A stretch of DNA of 64,000 bases from Nocardia sp. NBC_01327 (lineage in GTDB: Bacteria > Actinomycetota > Actinomycetes > Mycobacteriales > Mycobacteriaceae): NCBI RefSeq assembly GCF_035958815.1, contig NZ_CP108383.1:6324001-6388000 (forward strand), in the 5' to 3' direction. Positions 57,801-60,715 of the stretch are shown piece by piece. Position numbers and translations under genes: made by a program. Every line of letters starts with the position of its first letter. Position 1 is the first letter of the stretch. The notes below the pieces were generated by a model. That model was not told the origin of the DNA. It ran no database searches and saw nothing but the letters and a program-made list of their open reading frames with translations.

Positions 57801-59567
57801 GAGCCGAGTACGCCGGAGTTGGTGCGGCGGTGGTCGGGCACGGACGCCGCCGGTGTCCGCAGGCTGCACAATGTGTACGGGCCGAGCGAGTGCTCGATGT
57901 GGATTACCGGCACGTTCCTGGACTGCGGTGATCCGGTGTCGGTGGGTGCTCCGATTCCGGAAGTTCGCCTCGTGGTGCTGGATTCGTCCTTGCGGCAGGT
58001 ACCGCCTGGTGCGGCCGGAGAGCTGTACGTGGCCGGTCCGAGTGTGGCGCGCGGCTATATCGATCGGGCGGGATCGTCCGCGGTGTCGTTCGTGGCCGAT
58101 CCCTTCGGGTCGCCGGGGTCGCGGATGTATCGCACCGGAGACCTGGTGCGGTGGATGGCCCGCGACGACGGCAATGCGGTGTTGATGTTCGTGGGCCGCG
58201 CCGATTTCCAGGTCAAGATTCGAGGTCAGCGGCTCGAACTCGGCGAAGTCGAAGCTGCGCTGGCGGGTGTGGACGAGGTACGGCAGGCGGTTGTCATCGT
58301 CCACACCTCCGATACAGGGGTCGGCGGTGCGCGATTGGCCGCCTATGTCACCGCGGAGCCGGGGCGCGGCCTCGAATCGGCGGCGATCCGGCAGGCGGTG
58401 GCGCGGCGGTTGCCCTCGTTCATGGTCCCCGACACCGTCACCGTGCTGGATGCGTTGCCGCTGACCGTGAACGGGAAGGTCGATCGGCGGGCGCTGCCTG
58501 CCCCGGAGTGGGTGGTCGCGACATATCGGGCGCCCTCGACGCCGCTCGAGGACATTGTGGTCACGGTGTTCTCGGAGGTGCTGGGAGTCGCACGGGTGGG
58601 GGTCGACGACGACTTCTTCAGCCTGGGCGGGACCTCGGTGGTCGCCATGCAGCTGGTGTCCCAGCTTCGTGCGCGCACGGGAACAGCCGTTCCCTATCGG
58701 CTGCTCTTCGCCGATTCGACACCGGCATCGCTCGCGCGGTACCTGGCAAAACCGCAGTCCGAGTTGGGCGTATCCCTCGGTGTGCTGTCACCGCTGCGTT
58801 CGACGGGACACAAAGCACCGTTGTTCTGCGTCCATCCGGGTGGTGGTCTCGCCTGGGTGTACGGCGCGCTTGCCGGTCACCTGGACCCGGATCGCCCGGT
58901 CTACGGCCTGCAGGATCCCTACATCGTCGAGGACGGTCCCCGGCTCGAGTCGGTGGACGCGTACGCCGAGCGCTACGTCGAGGAAATCCTGAAGTCCTTC
59001 CCCGACACCACCTATCACCTGCTCGGCTGGTCACTGGGCGGGAAGATCGCGCACGCCATGGCAGCGCGGCTGCAGCAACTGGGCCACCCGGTCGGACTTC
59101 TCGCCCTCGTCGATGCGGGCATTGCCGAGAATCTCGCGCCGACACCGGATGCCGAACCCGATGATGTGCAGAGCAACCGCGCACTGACCGAATTCCTCCG
59201 CGGCTGGCGCGAATTCCTCGGCATGACAGACGATCAGCAGATCGACAACCCGGCAGAGTTGCTTCCGCTCATCGCGGAACGACTCAGCAGCGAGGGCATC
59301 CTGACCCCGCAGCAGGTGGAGCGAGTAACCGAGTGCTTCACCACACCGGTCTCACACACACCGGGACGTTTCGACGGCGATGCCGTCCTGTTCATCGCCG
59401 CCCGCGAGTCCTACCGAGACCAGATCGCCGGAACCTGGCACGGGCACATCACCGGACCCATTCACGAGATCCCGATCGACGAATGGCACACCGGAATAAT
59501 GAATCCGAAGGCCGCCGCGGAAATCGGCCCGCTGCTGAATACGCTGCTCCAAGACAAGGACGAGTAA
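33672..59567 (+). CDS. Seven-module nonribosomal peptide synthetase with lipoinitiation C domain and thioesterase
   Basis: One uninterrupted frame of 25,896 bp encoding about 8631 residues, larger than most single NRPS proteins. The ATG at 33672 has AGGAGG four bases upstream; the frame open before it is not used. Order: C-A-T / C-A-T / C-A(MT)-T / C-A-T-E / C-A-T / C-A-T / C-A-T-TE, 24 domains. All seven C domains keep HHxxxDG (His pairs near residues 147, 1202, 2280, 3766, 5333, 6368, 7430). All T domains keep the Ser (1016, 2094, 3583, 4654, 6179, 7244, 8322). The TE has Ser8454 in GWSLGG, Asp8481 and His8606. Expected product: a fatty-acylated heptapeptide, N-methylated at residue 3 and D at residue 4, released as acid or macrocycle. 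No MbtH gene is nearby. Confidence 0.95.
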   Translation: MHDHGSPLHARDGHPPTYSLTAAQRAIRLLQQLAGATPVSNALYLELAGELDTALLIASFGQALDEFEVSRVRVVEVDGQLRQVVDETANGAVQCLDYTSAPDPVAAALEWMRSDYRAPIDLPNGPVVMGALVRVAERRWFWYLRAHHIVMDGIAALNILTRSAQLHTAALEGKEPGRQAIRSLGEIVAADEQYRASHRFHDDHVFWSKYVAELPQPVTLTDQVALAEEHPLSVSALLSADTDSALRAAVATRSSGPAVFVLAAFGLYLARMTGSDDVVLSLPVSARVTAAMGRSGGMTANIVPFRITVTPGLSVGSLLEQTQRTLMDVLRGQRYRHEDMLADSESVAARHLPQAAGPMVDLMILDTKIVLGDITARLQVLTPGLVPDLSVNVYPAVGGESTRLDFFANPSVYTSDQVAYHHRRFAQFLDSFLQCVLTDSGTRVRSVELLEPDERRLLQESGAGASGPAQNTLPDILSRAAAAHADRLAVHDAARTWTYRELDEWSNRCARALIDRGAGPETTVAVAVPRSAAWVHAVWAVAKTGAAFVTLDLTQPVERNRFILADCPATILLISSETSTEATGLDGPGVQVVDIDRLEPREASAAPITDADRRGAVRIGNTAYIVYTSGSTGTPKGVAVTHAGLSGVSGTLAQQYRLDSNSRVLAVAARTFDAAVFELLSAVPVGAALIVAPADVFAGAALTELMCAERVTHACLTPAVAATLDERRLDDLHVLMVAGEACPPALVRQWPDSDAAGIRLLYNLYGPSEATIWVTSAALRPGDEVSLGAPIPGIRLSVLDPWLRPSSFGVAGELYVSGPGVARGYLGRSGLSAASFVADPQGPDGARMYRTGDVVRWERRGADGAMLVFVGRADSQIKIRGQRLELGEIEAALTGLDEVRHAIVTTAGEDSETAWVAAYLTATPGYAIDAGTVRQAVARRLPSYMVPETVTVLDELPMTATGKVDRRALPAPQRPVATYRAASSPFEEIVAAAFAEVLHVERVGADDDFFARGGHSISATRVAARLAEATGRTVGVRDIFDAPTAAALARVLTGREIGPGRARSELVVRERPAHIPLSFAQLRMWFINRFEPESPTYNIPLVFRLAGSLNTEALAAALAAVVARHEVLRTRYPELDGVPHQEVVPSAAAVPVLEVTGVDPAQLDDAVAQQVRRGFDLRVDMPLRATVVRSGLLEHVVVLVLHHIAADGLSMAPLLRDLSTAYAAYSAGQQPGWTPLPVQYPDYALWQRELLASESDADSALVAQCRYWEQELADAPQPIALPADRPRPPVLSNRGDVVEFTIDAPLLEAIHRLAREHRVSVSMVLQAALAVLLSRLGAGPDVSIGGPVAGRTDEALRDVVGFFVNTWVLRVDLSGNPRFEQVLDQVRGKALTAYENQDAPFERLVELLNPARSTAYHPLFQVSLELQNGGLPALELPDLVAEFLPFSTASAKNDLHVDLIEIPGTTATPAVLAGRIEYATDLFDHSTVTGIADRFLRVLSAVSADPSEAIADIGLLDEAERTQLLTQWNPQLETANPETTIVAAFLGRVDAAPTAVALRFGDEQLTYAELAARVDVLARVLADRGVGRGSVVAVAMPRSTDLVTAVLAVVTAGGAYLPIDPEYPSSRIEFILADADPLLVLTTTATAAALPLGERAALYLDVADLAGAPSGTSLPVLSPTDAAYVIYTSGSTGRPKGVVVEHRGVVNMARYGWPGGPGERVLLHSSMAFDASAYELWPALLAGSTIVIAPPGRSDIAELSRAISRHGVTALYVTTPLFEILASSGPELTLDSVSRVVTAGDALRPVAVTRFHDRWPGIGVVNAYGPTENTVCVAAYEIPDSAEWTGGSSVPIGIPVGNMRLYVLDSRLRPVPAGVAGELYAAGVQLARGYRHRPGLTAERFSACPFGTGERMYRTGDVVRWLKDPNQGTGVLEFVTRADEQVKVRGYRIEPGEVETVLTAHPLVSQSAVIAREIGSATADSVSAADKRLVGYVVLDRTGEVRDEAVLIGEIRRFVADRLPEYMTPSAIVVLATLPLTPNGKLDRRALPAPAFAVADYRAALTPAEEIVVTVFAEVLGVDRVGVDDDFFALGGHSLSAMRVASRMTAVLGTEVGVRDVFEAPTPARLARALAERGADLDPARPGLTVRERPERMPLSFAQSRLWFINRFEMDSPAYNIPMVLRLRGPLDQDALSAALTDVVARHESLRTIFPDEDGVPFQRILPVGLATTTIETGTADPSEIEQTLAVLVRRGFDVSSELPLRVTLLRNGFNDHTVVLVLHHIAADGWSIAPFVRDLTAAYAARREGRSPQWAPLPVQYADFTLWQRETLGAESDPDSMLATQFHYWETELADAPQPITLPLDRPRPAIASNRGDVIEFSFEPALCERLYRLAHDRQVTVSMLLQSALAVLLSQVGAGEDISIGGPVAGRTQEATHDLIGFFVNTWVLRVDLSGNPRFEQVLDQVRRKALTAYENQDAPFERLVELLQPTRSPAYHSLFQVSFALQNNLLPDLRLPELEAEIVPAITGTAKFDLHIDVAERLNPADTAAAPVLAGRIEYATDLFDRTTVTDLAARFLRLLDTVTADPEMPIGRMEILAPEERDRLLRTWNDTAAPVPQETSLARLFARHVAATPDAVAVAHADGDMTYRELAARVGVLARVLRDRGVGRGSVVAVAVPRSVDLVTAVLAVVVAGGAYLPIDPEYPGSRIEFILADADPLLVLTTVATAADLPLGERAALCLDATDLGGESSGHELPSLSPSDAAYVIYTSGSTGRPKGVVVEHRGVINMAVHGWPGGPGERVLLHSSMAFDASAYELWPALLAGSTLVIAPPARLDLSALMRTISRHRVTTIFVATALFELLSTAGPELDIDPVRQVVTGGDALGSAAVARFRDRWPGVDIANAYGPTENTVCVSTQEILASRPWAADARIPIGAPVANVRVFILDSRLRPVPVGVAGELYVAGAQLARGYAGRLGLTAQRFVACPFGAAERMYRTGDVVRWLKPSGEGAGVLEFAGRADDQVKVRGYRIEPGEVEAALMAHPAVSSAVVVARAMSSAPADAVADKQLVAYIVRDRETTVGDDSDRAAELVGHWRDVYDNLYAGKESYLGNGREFAEPMALDADFGGWNSSYTGEPIPVGQMREWRDAVVDRVLGLRPARVLEIGVGSGLLMSRLASQCDEYWCTDFSAATIENLQSRLRESAVDWADRVLLRVQSADDVTDLPPDRFDVVVLNSVAQYFPNAAYLIDVIDKVMTLLAPGGAFFLGDIRNLTLLREFATGTQLAGGEDQDTVAAVRERARRALMAEQELLVAPEFFLAVRDRVAAVAAVDIELKYAPVDNELTRYRYDIVLHKAPARIRSLADVPQRDWSEFGDLRGLRDQLAAERPESLRITGIPQAGTILDVTATRIVDTAAEQARVADLDLNTTTAAVLPHEIRSLGAELGFTVAVTWAPVPGRMDAVLVRGAGETTVFDDVYLNAGPLDSLGAYVNDPGIGDLVAEIREFTAERLPEFMIPAAIVILDELPLMPNGKVDRRALPAPQLFTLAYRAPSTPMEEIVVAVFAEVLGADRVGADDDFFALGGHSLSATRVAARVAAATGLTVEVRDVFDAPTATRLAAVLAERSTTEQPSSVLAPQDRPARIPLSFAQSRMWFINRFEPDSPAYNIAMVLRLRGQLDSAALAAAIGDVAARHESLRTVFPDEKGIPCQRILPAGGVEMATEAVDSTEFTDRVTSIVRQGFDVSAQPPWRVTVLRSGSDDHSLVVVLHHIVADGWSIAPLVRDLALAYTARRAGQDPRWAPLPVQYADYTLWQREVLGAESDPHSVVARQIAYWTGHLAGLPDRLELPADRPRPVAASQRGGSYSFTLDAATVTGLGALARSHRVTMFMAVHAALALVLSRLSGSADVAVGTPIAGRGAAALDGLIGMFVNTLVLRTRVDEAGSFTDLLDQCRQVDLAAFAHADIPFERVVEALDPPRSQAHHPLFQVMLAFQNLDLDPAMAQLPGLEVEPLRSLDIGVERFDLTITVADIPDTTTADIDGGVPITISFALDLFDRPTIVALAHRLQRTVRAVVADPAISLRDLDLLAPDERMLLRQWGDGGPGPEPEAFGEMLARAAVEFPARPAVVDAGQEWTYADLDTWSNRCARALIEQRVGPDTVVAIAIPRSAAWMKAVWAVAKTGAAFVSLDPAQPRERNRGILADCAASVLLTADEGTRAITGEWQLPGTTEFALDGFDLSAWDAAPIGDGERLGSMRPDNTAYIVYTSGSTGTPKGVAVTHAGLSAIATAQRHRNGTDAESRVLAVASRTFDAAIFELVLAVPAGAALIIAPGEVVAGPPLAELMRAQRITHAFLSPMVALSIESDGLDDLRVLSTGAEACPPELVARWSGTDAAGIRRVHNLYGPSEATIWVTGAEQSAGAPVSVGTPIPGIRSVVLDAWLNVVPPGVVGELYVAGPGVARGYLNRGGMTSAAFVADPFGPAGSRMYRTGDLVRWMPEGAESAVLAVVGRADNQIKIRGQRLELGEIESVLTELDEVRRAVVIHVTNGGTGEAARLAAYVTPAPDRVPDPIAVRQAAARRLPSYMVPDTVTVLDELPLTTSGKVDRRALPIPQWATTTYRAPATATEEAVAAVFAQVLGLDQVGADDDFFALGGDSIVSIQLVARAKDRGVVFTPRQVFEARTVAALAALAESVEPATVLAELPGGGIGELPLTPIVRWMVRQGDFRRLNQTLALTAPVGVDRAGLIAILTAVIDRHDMLRARLWHNGRDWQLETRARGTVDVGSLVRPVVIAPDIDPERRHQLVTAEVAAALHRLDPAEGVVLQVLWFAPADAAQAGQLIIVAHHLVVDGVSWRIVLPDLMSAWQRYRAGGEVSMPPVGTSMRRWAHGLVEQARSPRRVAELPLWQRIVDGPDPLLGSRAVDPVRDAGGIRLRRVQVSPEITEALLTRVPAAFHGDVQDALVAALALAVMRWRAGRGVLESSTLLRLEGHGREEQVLEGADLTATVGWFTTVYPVRIDMAGIDLEDAYAGGPAIETAVKNTKEHLRAIPDHGIGYGLLRDLNPDTAQALPAGQPAQVAFNYLGQLSPNRSSGGTGEFGVTEALGAPIADEDLHVLATAVVDITAVVTEGRLSATFGYPEAVLDEAEVDELARLWVEALQAVVTRQRDPHSGGHTPSDFPLVRATQSDITTWEARYPSLVDVWPLSPLQTGLLFHARLAESRVDVYAVQLAITLSGAVDAARLHHAAGALLQRYPNLRVAFGATAEGEGVQIIADGVVVPWREIDLRAVPDAESALAEVIAGDKAASFDIETAPLLRFTLIAVAEDRFTLLLSYHHVLFDGWSMPSLLRALLAEYATPSGAAMAESAGSYRSYLDWLGRQDSDASLRVWQQALDGAEATLVAPHAAAAETTARMSTVAVDFDKGFTDRLIASASSAGVTANTVFQVAWAIVLGYLTGRDDVVFGATVSGRPAELPGIESAVGLFINTIPVRVRHSCGEPITAALNRLQAEQSGLLGHHHIGLTDIHAALDVSSMFDTVLVFESYPVDKAALAKQAAALDGMAVEDLRSNDSAHYPLALIVVKGEPFRAQLQYQPGVFAPEWVQACADRLARVLHAMTTDSSVTVEAIDILSAAERARLVPVRGLPAQPPRPLADLLVAGAAFDPAAPAVVSGAVTLSFGELDSLSNRLARLLIGRGIGPGDAVALALPRGIEFLVGLWAVTKTGAAFVPIDPRHPLDRVAVMVADSAVRLALSVQATMSTLPGATDRLLLDEPDLPARLAEFSAAAVTDAVRVRPLRPEHTAYMIYTSGSTGTPKGVVVTHDGLANFTAEQRERYDLNESARVLAVSAPGFDAVMMELLMAHPNGAALVVSPPDIFGGPALADIVRQQRVSHAFVTTSVLATMSPAGLDSLRVLVTGGERVPAELVAAWAPDRRLYIAYGPTETVIVTLISDPMEPSAPVTLGGPIRGIEAVVLDALLRPVPAGVRGELYLGGIQQARGYSNRPALTAASFVANPFGRSGSRLYRTGDQVCWNAQGTLEFLGRNDFQVKVRGQRVELGEIEAVLADQAGVSRAIVVQHATSNRLIGYLVGADIDAAQVLAAARHRLPAHMVPDACSVLAELPLTVSGKVDRAALPEPEALTRDYREPSTPAEQLVADVFAELLGVDRVGADDDFFALGGHSLSAMRVTSRVSAVTGVRIGVRDVFESPTPARLARVLDAGASAAGAAGSADTALVVRERPERVPLSFAQLRMWFINQFHGASAAYTIPLVLRLTGELDSDALIAAIGDVVARHESLRTVFPDEAGTPFQQVLPVDQAVVGVEVRSVDPVQLEAAVAAATRHGFDLSAELPVRVTLLDSGSGEHVLVMVIHHIAADGWSIAPLARDLSTAYAARRSGRSPEWVPLPLQYADYTLWQRAVLGAPADPESTSARQLAYWTAHLAGLPDRLELPADRPRPMASSHEGGSHSFVLDAGLFAEMGKLANARGVTVFMVVHSAVALLLSRLSGAGDIAVGTPIAGRGAAALDELIGMFVNTLVLRTRIDEAGSFTDLLDQVRQVDLDAFANADIPFEQLVEAIDLPRTQAHHPLFQVMLAFQNLDLDPASARLPGITVTPMNLGATVERFDLSITVADLPDSNGDIPVSIGYATELFDRSTVARMAHRLERILRSAVADPTAGLRELEVLEPSERKLLREWGDGGDGPDPITLNEMLTQVAARFPDQLAVVDARHRLTYRELDHWSNRCARMLIEQGAGPETVVAIALPRSAAWVRAVWAVTKTGAAFVSIDPAQLPERNRFVLTDAAASVVLAESGEWDDAGIPVIDPERLDLLGHSDAPVTDTDRRGGVRPGNTAYVVYTSGTTGTPKGVAVTHTGVAAVATAQCRQFGLDADSRVLVVAARTFDAAVFELLSVVSVGAALVVAAGDAFAGAPLTELIHTEGVTHACMTPAVAATMDAGRLDSLRVLMVAGEACPAALVRQWSGTDAAGVRRLYNLYGPSESTIWVTAAELLADEPVSLGGPIAGVRLAVLDSWLRPVPAGVVGELYTAGPGVARGYLDREALTAASFVADPSGPAGSRMYRTGDLVRWMPIGEHRALMFAGRADRQVKIRAQRLELGEIETALAQLDEVRSAVVVTHAATGDEPSATVRLAAYVTAAPGQLPDPSTVRRAIAQRLPSFMVPDTVTVLEELPLTSSGKVDLRALPAPEWVAVPYRAASTPFEEIVVSVFAEVLGVDRVGVDDDFFALGGHSLSATRVASRVATTTGAEVGVRDVFDAPTAAQLARMLTERSTGADPVWSRLVVRERPEYPPLSFAQWRMWFINRLEPDSPAYNIPLVLRLTGTVDIAAMTAAIGDLVARHETLRTVFPDRDGTPYQRIVPVAEAAATVEVRTVDAGEIEQAVLPLVRRGFDLPSAPPLRVTLLDSGSDEYVLVLVMHHIAADGWSLAPLAQDLSLAYSARLAGREPEWAAPLPVQYADYTLWQRELLGSESEADSVSARQVRYWTGQLAGLPDRLELPADRARPAAASHRGDTYSFAVDAETAAGLHRVARTHHATVFMVMHAALAVVLSRVSGSSDFAVGTPIAGRGAAALDGLVGMFVNTLVLRTRVDETASFGELLEECRRIDLEAFAHADIPFERVVEVVDPPRTQAYHPLFQVMLAFQNLDLDPTDALLPGIRCTPMDLGAGVERFDLTVTVSDAPDTDGGLMVGVSFALDLFDRSTIAAMTRRLQRVIGAVAADPAVGLGDIDVLDADERLLLSQWGDGGAGPERVTLTEMLDRAAAEHGDRLAVADSRGRWTYRELDEWSNQCARMLIESGAGPESVVAVAIPRSAEWVRALWAVAKIGGAFLSVDPGQPAERNRFILSDCAAAIVLTNSAIPSRTTGSTSAGADPAEWVGAGIRVIDLHRLDLSRYSAAPVGDTDRGGAIRPVNTAYVVYTSGSTGMPKGVAVTHTGLAAVAAVQYSRCLLSPDSRVLAGAARTFDAAMLEVLLAVPAGAALVVAPDDVFAGEPLAELLRAERITHAFMAPAVALSVDPAGLDDLRVVLSGGEPSTPELVRRWSGTDAAGVRRLHNVYGPSECSMWITGTFLDCGDPVSVGAPIPEVRLVVLDSSLRQVPPGAAGELYVAGPSVARGYIDRAGSSAVSFVADPFGSPGSRMYRTGDLVRWMARDDGNAVLMFVGRADFQVKIRGQRLELGEVEAALAGVDEVRQAVVIVHTSDTGVGGARLAAYVTAEPGRGLESAAIRQAVARRLPSFMVPDTVTVLDALPLTVNGKVDRRALPAPEWVVATYRAPSTPLEDIVVTVFSEVLGVARVGVDDDFFSLGGTSVVAMQLVSQLRARTGTAVPYRLLFADSTPASLARYLAKPQSELGVSLGVLSPLRSTGHKAPLFCVHPGGGLAWVYGALAGHLDPDRPVYGLQDPYIVEDGPRLESVDAYAERYVEEILKSFPDTTYHLLGWSLGGKIAHAMAARLQQLGHPVGLLALVDAGIAENLAPTPDAEPDDVQSNRALTEFLRGWREFLGMTDDQQIDNPAELLPLIAERLSSEGILTPQQVERVTECFTTPVSHTPGRFDGDAVLFIAARESYRDQIAGTWHGHITGPIHEIPIDEWHTGIMNPKAAAEIGPLLNTLLQDKDE
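36861..40090 (+). other. NRPS module 2: C - A2 - T
   Basis: LCL-type C (entry PLSFAQLRMWFINRF, HHIAADG at 1202). A2 (YTSGSTG at 1687) reads the code DAYYVAAVCK. It shares DA--VAA-CK positions with Phe/Tyr-type codes such as DAWTIAAICK, so an aromatic residue is a reasonable but unproven guess. T2 Ser2094 in ALGGHSLS. A2 is very similar to A3 at the DNA level. Confidence 0.75.
40099..44565 (+). other. NRPS module 3: C - A3 with inserted N-methyltransferase - T
   Basis: LCL-type C (HHIAADG at 2280). A3 (YTSGSTG at 2767) has the code DAYFVGAVCK, close to A2. After core A8 (RGYRIEPGEVEAAL) the adenylation domain is interrupted by a SAM-dependent N-methyltransferase (about residues 3090-3480; SAM motif EIGVGSG at 3162-3168, VVLNSVAQYFPN downstream), then resumes with the A10 lysine motif NGKVDRRALP. 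This is the standard place for NRPS N-methylation. T3 Ser3583. Confidence 0.85.
44570..49190 (+). other. NRPS module 4: C - A4 - T - E
   Basis: LCL-type C (HHIVADG at 3766). A4 (YTSGSTG at 4263) has the code DAFFSGLIWK, unassigned. T4 Ser4654 lies in ALGGDSIVS; the GGDS form instead of GGHS is typical of carrier domains feeding an epimerase. The E domain (about 4700-5150) has HHLVVDGVSWR at 4843, EGHGREE, VGWFTTVYPV and FNYLGQLS, so residue 4 should be in D form. Confidence 0.85.
49195..52335 (+). other. NRPS module 5: DCL-type C - A5 - T
   Basis: The C domain opens with VWPLSPLQTGLLFHA, the DCL signature expected after an epimerase, with SYHHVLFDGWS at 5333. A5 (YTSGSTG at 5804) differs from the other six A domains and has the code DAMFVGAIVK; a hydrophobic residue is likely but not identified. 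T5 Ser6179 in ALGGHSLS. Confidence 0.8.
52370..55545 (+). other. NRPS module 6: C - A6 - T
   Basis: LCL-type C (PLSFAQLRMWFINQF, HHIAADG at 6368). A6 (YTSGTTG at 6852) has the code DAFCMALIWK, identical to A1, so residues 1 and 6 of the peptide should be the same amino acid. T6 Ser7244 in ALGGHSLS. Confidence 0.8.
55550..59567 (+). other. NRPS module 7: C - A7 - T - TE
   Basis: LCL-type C (PLSFAQWRMWFINRL, HHIAADG at 7430). A7 (YTSGSTG at 7931) has the code DALFLGVMWK, unassigned. T7 Ser8322 lies in SLGGTSVVA. The type I thioesterase (about 8375-8625) has LFCVHPGGG, GWSLGG (Ser8454), Asp8481 in ALVDAG and His8606 in DEWHTGIM. It may hydrolyse or cyclise; an oxidised acyl chain could supply the nucleophile. 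Confidence 0.82.
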
Positions 59568-59582
59568 CCGCAGAGCTGACAT

Positions 59583-59605
59583 CGGGCAAACCTCCTGTTT
59601 GCCCG
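59583..59605. terminator. Hairpin terminator after the NRPS gene
   Basis: CGGGCAAAC and GTTTGCCCG form a perfect 9-bp stem with a CTCCT loop, extendable by two weaker pairs, 15 bp after the NRPS stop. There is no following T-tract. It marks the end of the three-gene lipopeptide operon. Confidence 0.7.
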
Positions 59606-59772
59606 GTGCCGGGTCGGGTACCGCCGTGGTGGGCATCCAGCCCGCCTCGGGTGACCTTGTCCGGGGTGCGTGGGTTGGATGCGCTCAACGCAGTCCGGCG
59701 GGCATGACCTAGGTTTCTGGGTAGCCGGACGCCATCTGCACTCCGGCCGGCAGAGAGCGGGAAGAGAACGCG

Positions 59773-60201
59773 ATGACTTCACCGTTGTGGTCGCATTCCG
59801 GCGACGATGAGCGGGCGCCGGAGTTCGACGTCGATACGACGTCGGGCCGCCTGATCAGGGATGCTGTGCGGATGCTGCTCGCACCGGACACCGGTGTCGT
59901 CGTCGAGGATGCGGTCCTGGTCGTCGAGGAGATGGTCGCCAATGCCCGCGAACACGGCGGTTCGCCGCGGCGCTGCCGACTCCGATTGCAGAGCGGCCCG
60001 AATCGACTGCGGATCGAGGTCGATGACAGCGGAGCCGATGACCCCCGGGTGCGCACCCCGAATTCGGCGGGCGGGCGCGGCATGATCGTCATCGACCGCC
60101 TCGCCACCGCATGGGGAGTCATCCGTCACCCGGAATTCAAAACGGTATGGGCAGAACTGCCCCTCGACAAGCCGAACTACTCCCCCATGAGCAGCGCCTG
60201 A
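59773..60201 (+). CDS. HATPase-domain anti-sigma-factor-like protein (RsbW/SpoIIAB family)
   Basis: A 142-residue protein with a GHKL ATP-binding domain: N-box VEEMVANAREHG (Asn57), G1-like VDDSGADDP, and G2-like GGRGMIVIDRL. Such small HATPase_c_2 proteins bind sigma factors or phosphorylate STAS anti-anti-sigma proteins in actinobacterial stress control. ATG 59773 has GGGAAGAG upstream. It converges on the STAS gene 52 bp away, which is its likely partner type, although convergent rather than operonic order is unusual. Confidence 0.85.
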   Translation: MTSPLWSHSGDDERAPEFDVDTTSGRLIRDAVRMLLAPDTGVVVEDAVLVVEEMVANAREHGGSPRRCRLRLQSGPNRLRIEVDDSGADDPRVRTPNSAGGRGMIVIDRLATAWGVIRHPEFKTVWAELPLDKPNYSPMSSA

Positions 60202-60253
60202 TCCGCCTGGCCGCCAGCCTCTTTCGCGAAGCTCGCAGCCCCGGCGATCCGCA

Positions 60254-60634
60254 TCATCCGGCGAGGGCCTCTTCGACGGTGTGATAGAGCGCGAGCACCT
60301 CTTCGAGCCCGGAGATCTCGAGGGGACGGATGACAGGACGATTCGCATCGACCACGATCCGCAGTGGCTCCCGGCGGATTTCGGCCGCGCGATTGGTCTC
60401 GGAGAGGGTCTTCAACCCCGCGCCGCCGAGGAATTCGACCTCGGTCAGGTCGAGGATGCAGTACGGGACCCCGGTGCGTTCGAGACCGGCCAGCACCGCC
60501 GCCGCCAATTGCGGGGCCGTAGAGGCGTCGACCTCCCCCTGTATCTCCACCACGGCGACCTCGCCGATCATCCGATGCTCGACTCGCAACTCCGACGCCC
60601 GCGGTTCCTGCCCATCCTCGTTCACGGTCGGCAC
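60254..60634 (-). CDS. STAS-domain anti-anti-sigma-factor-like protein lacking the phospho-serine
   Basis: A 126-residue STAS domain protein: VAVVEIQGEVDASTAPQL strand-helix opening and ILDLTEVEFLGGAGLKTL. In SpoIIAA the loop reads D-S-S-G-L with Ser58 phosphorylated by the anti-sigma kinase; here the aligned residues are Gly70-Gly71-Ala72-Gly73-Leu74, so the acceptor is Gly71. It cannot be controlled by the usual phosphorylation and may act constitutively or sense something else. The start is a GTG at 60634, with another in-frame GTG nine bases on. Confidence 0.82.
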   Translation of the reverse strand: MPTVNEDGQEPRASELRVEHRMIGEVAVVEIQGEVDASTAPQLAAAVLAGLERTGVPYCILDLTEVEFLGGAGLKTLSETNRAAEIRREPLRIVVDANRPVIRPLEISGLEEVLALYHTVEEALAG

Positions 60635-60715
60635 TATAACCGGAAGGTTCGTTTCACGATCGACTCACGGGGCATACAGCGCACGGAGAACCCCCTACCT
60701 CAGAGGAGTGCCACC

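Noticed and set aside
33672..59567. Repeated blocks across the window that could be taken for repeats or mobile elements.
   Set aside because: They are homologous NRPS modules in one reading frame; no transposase, terminal inverted repeats or target duplications were seen.
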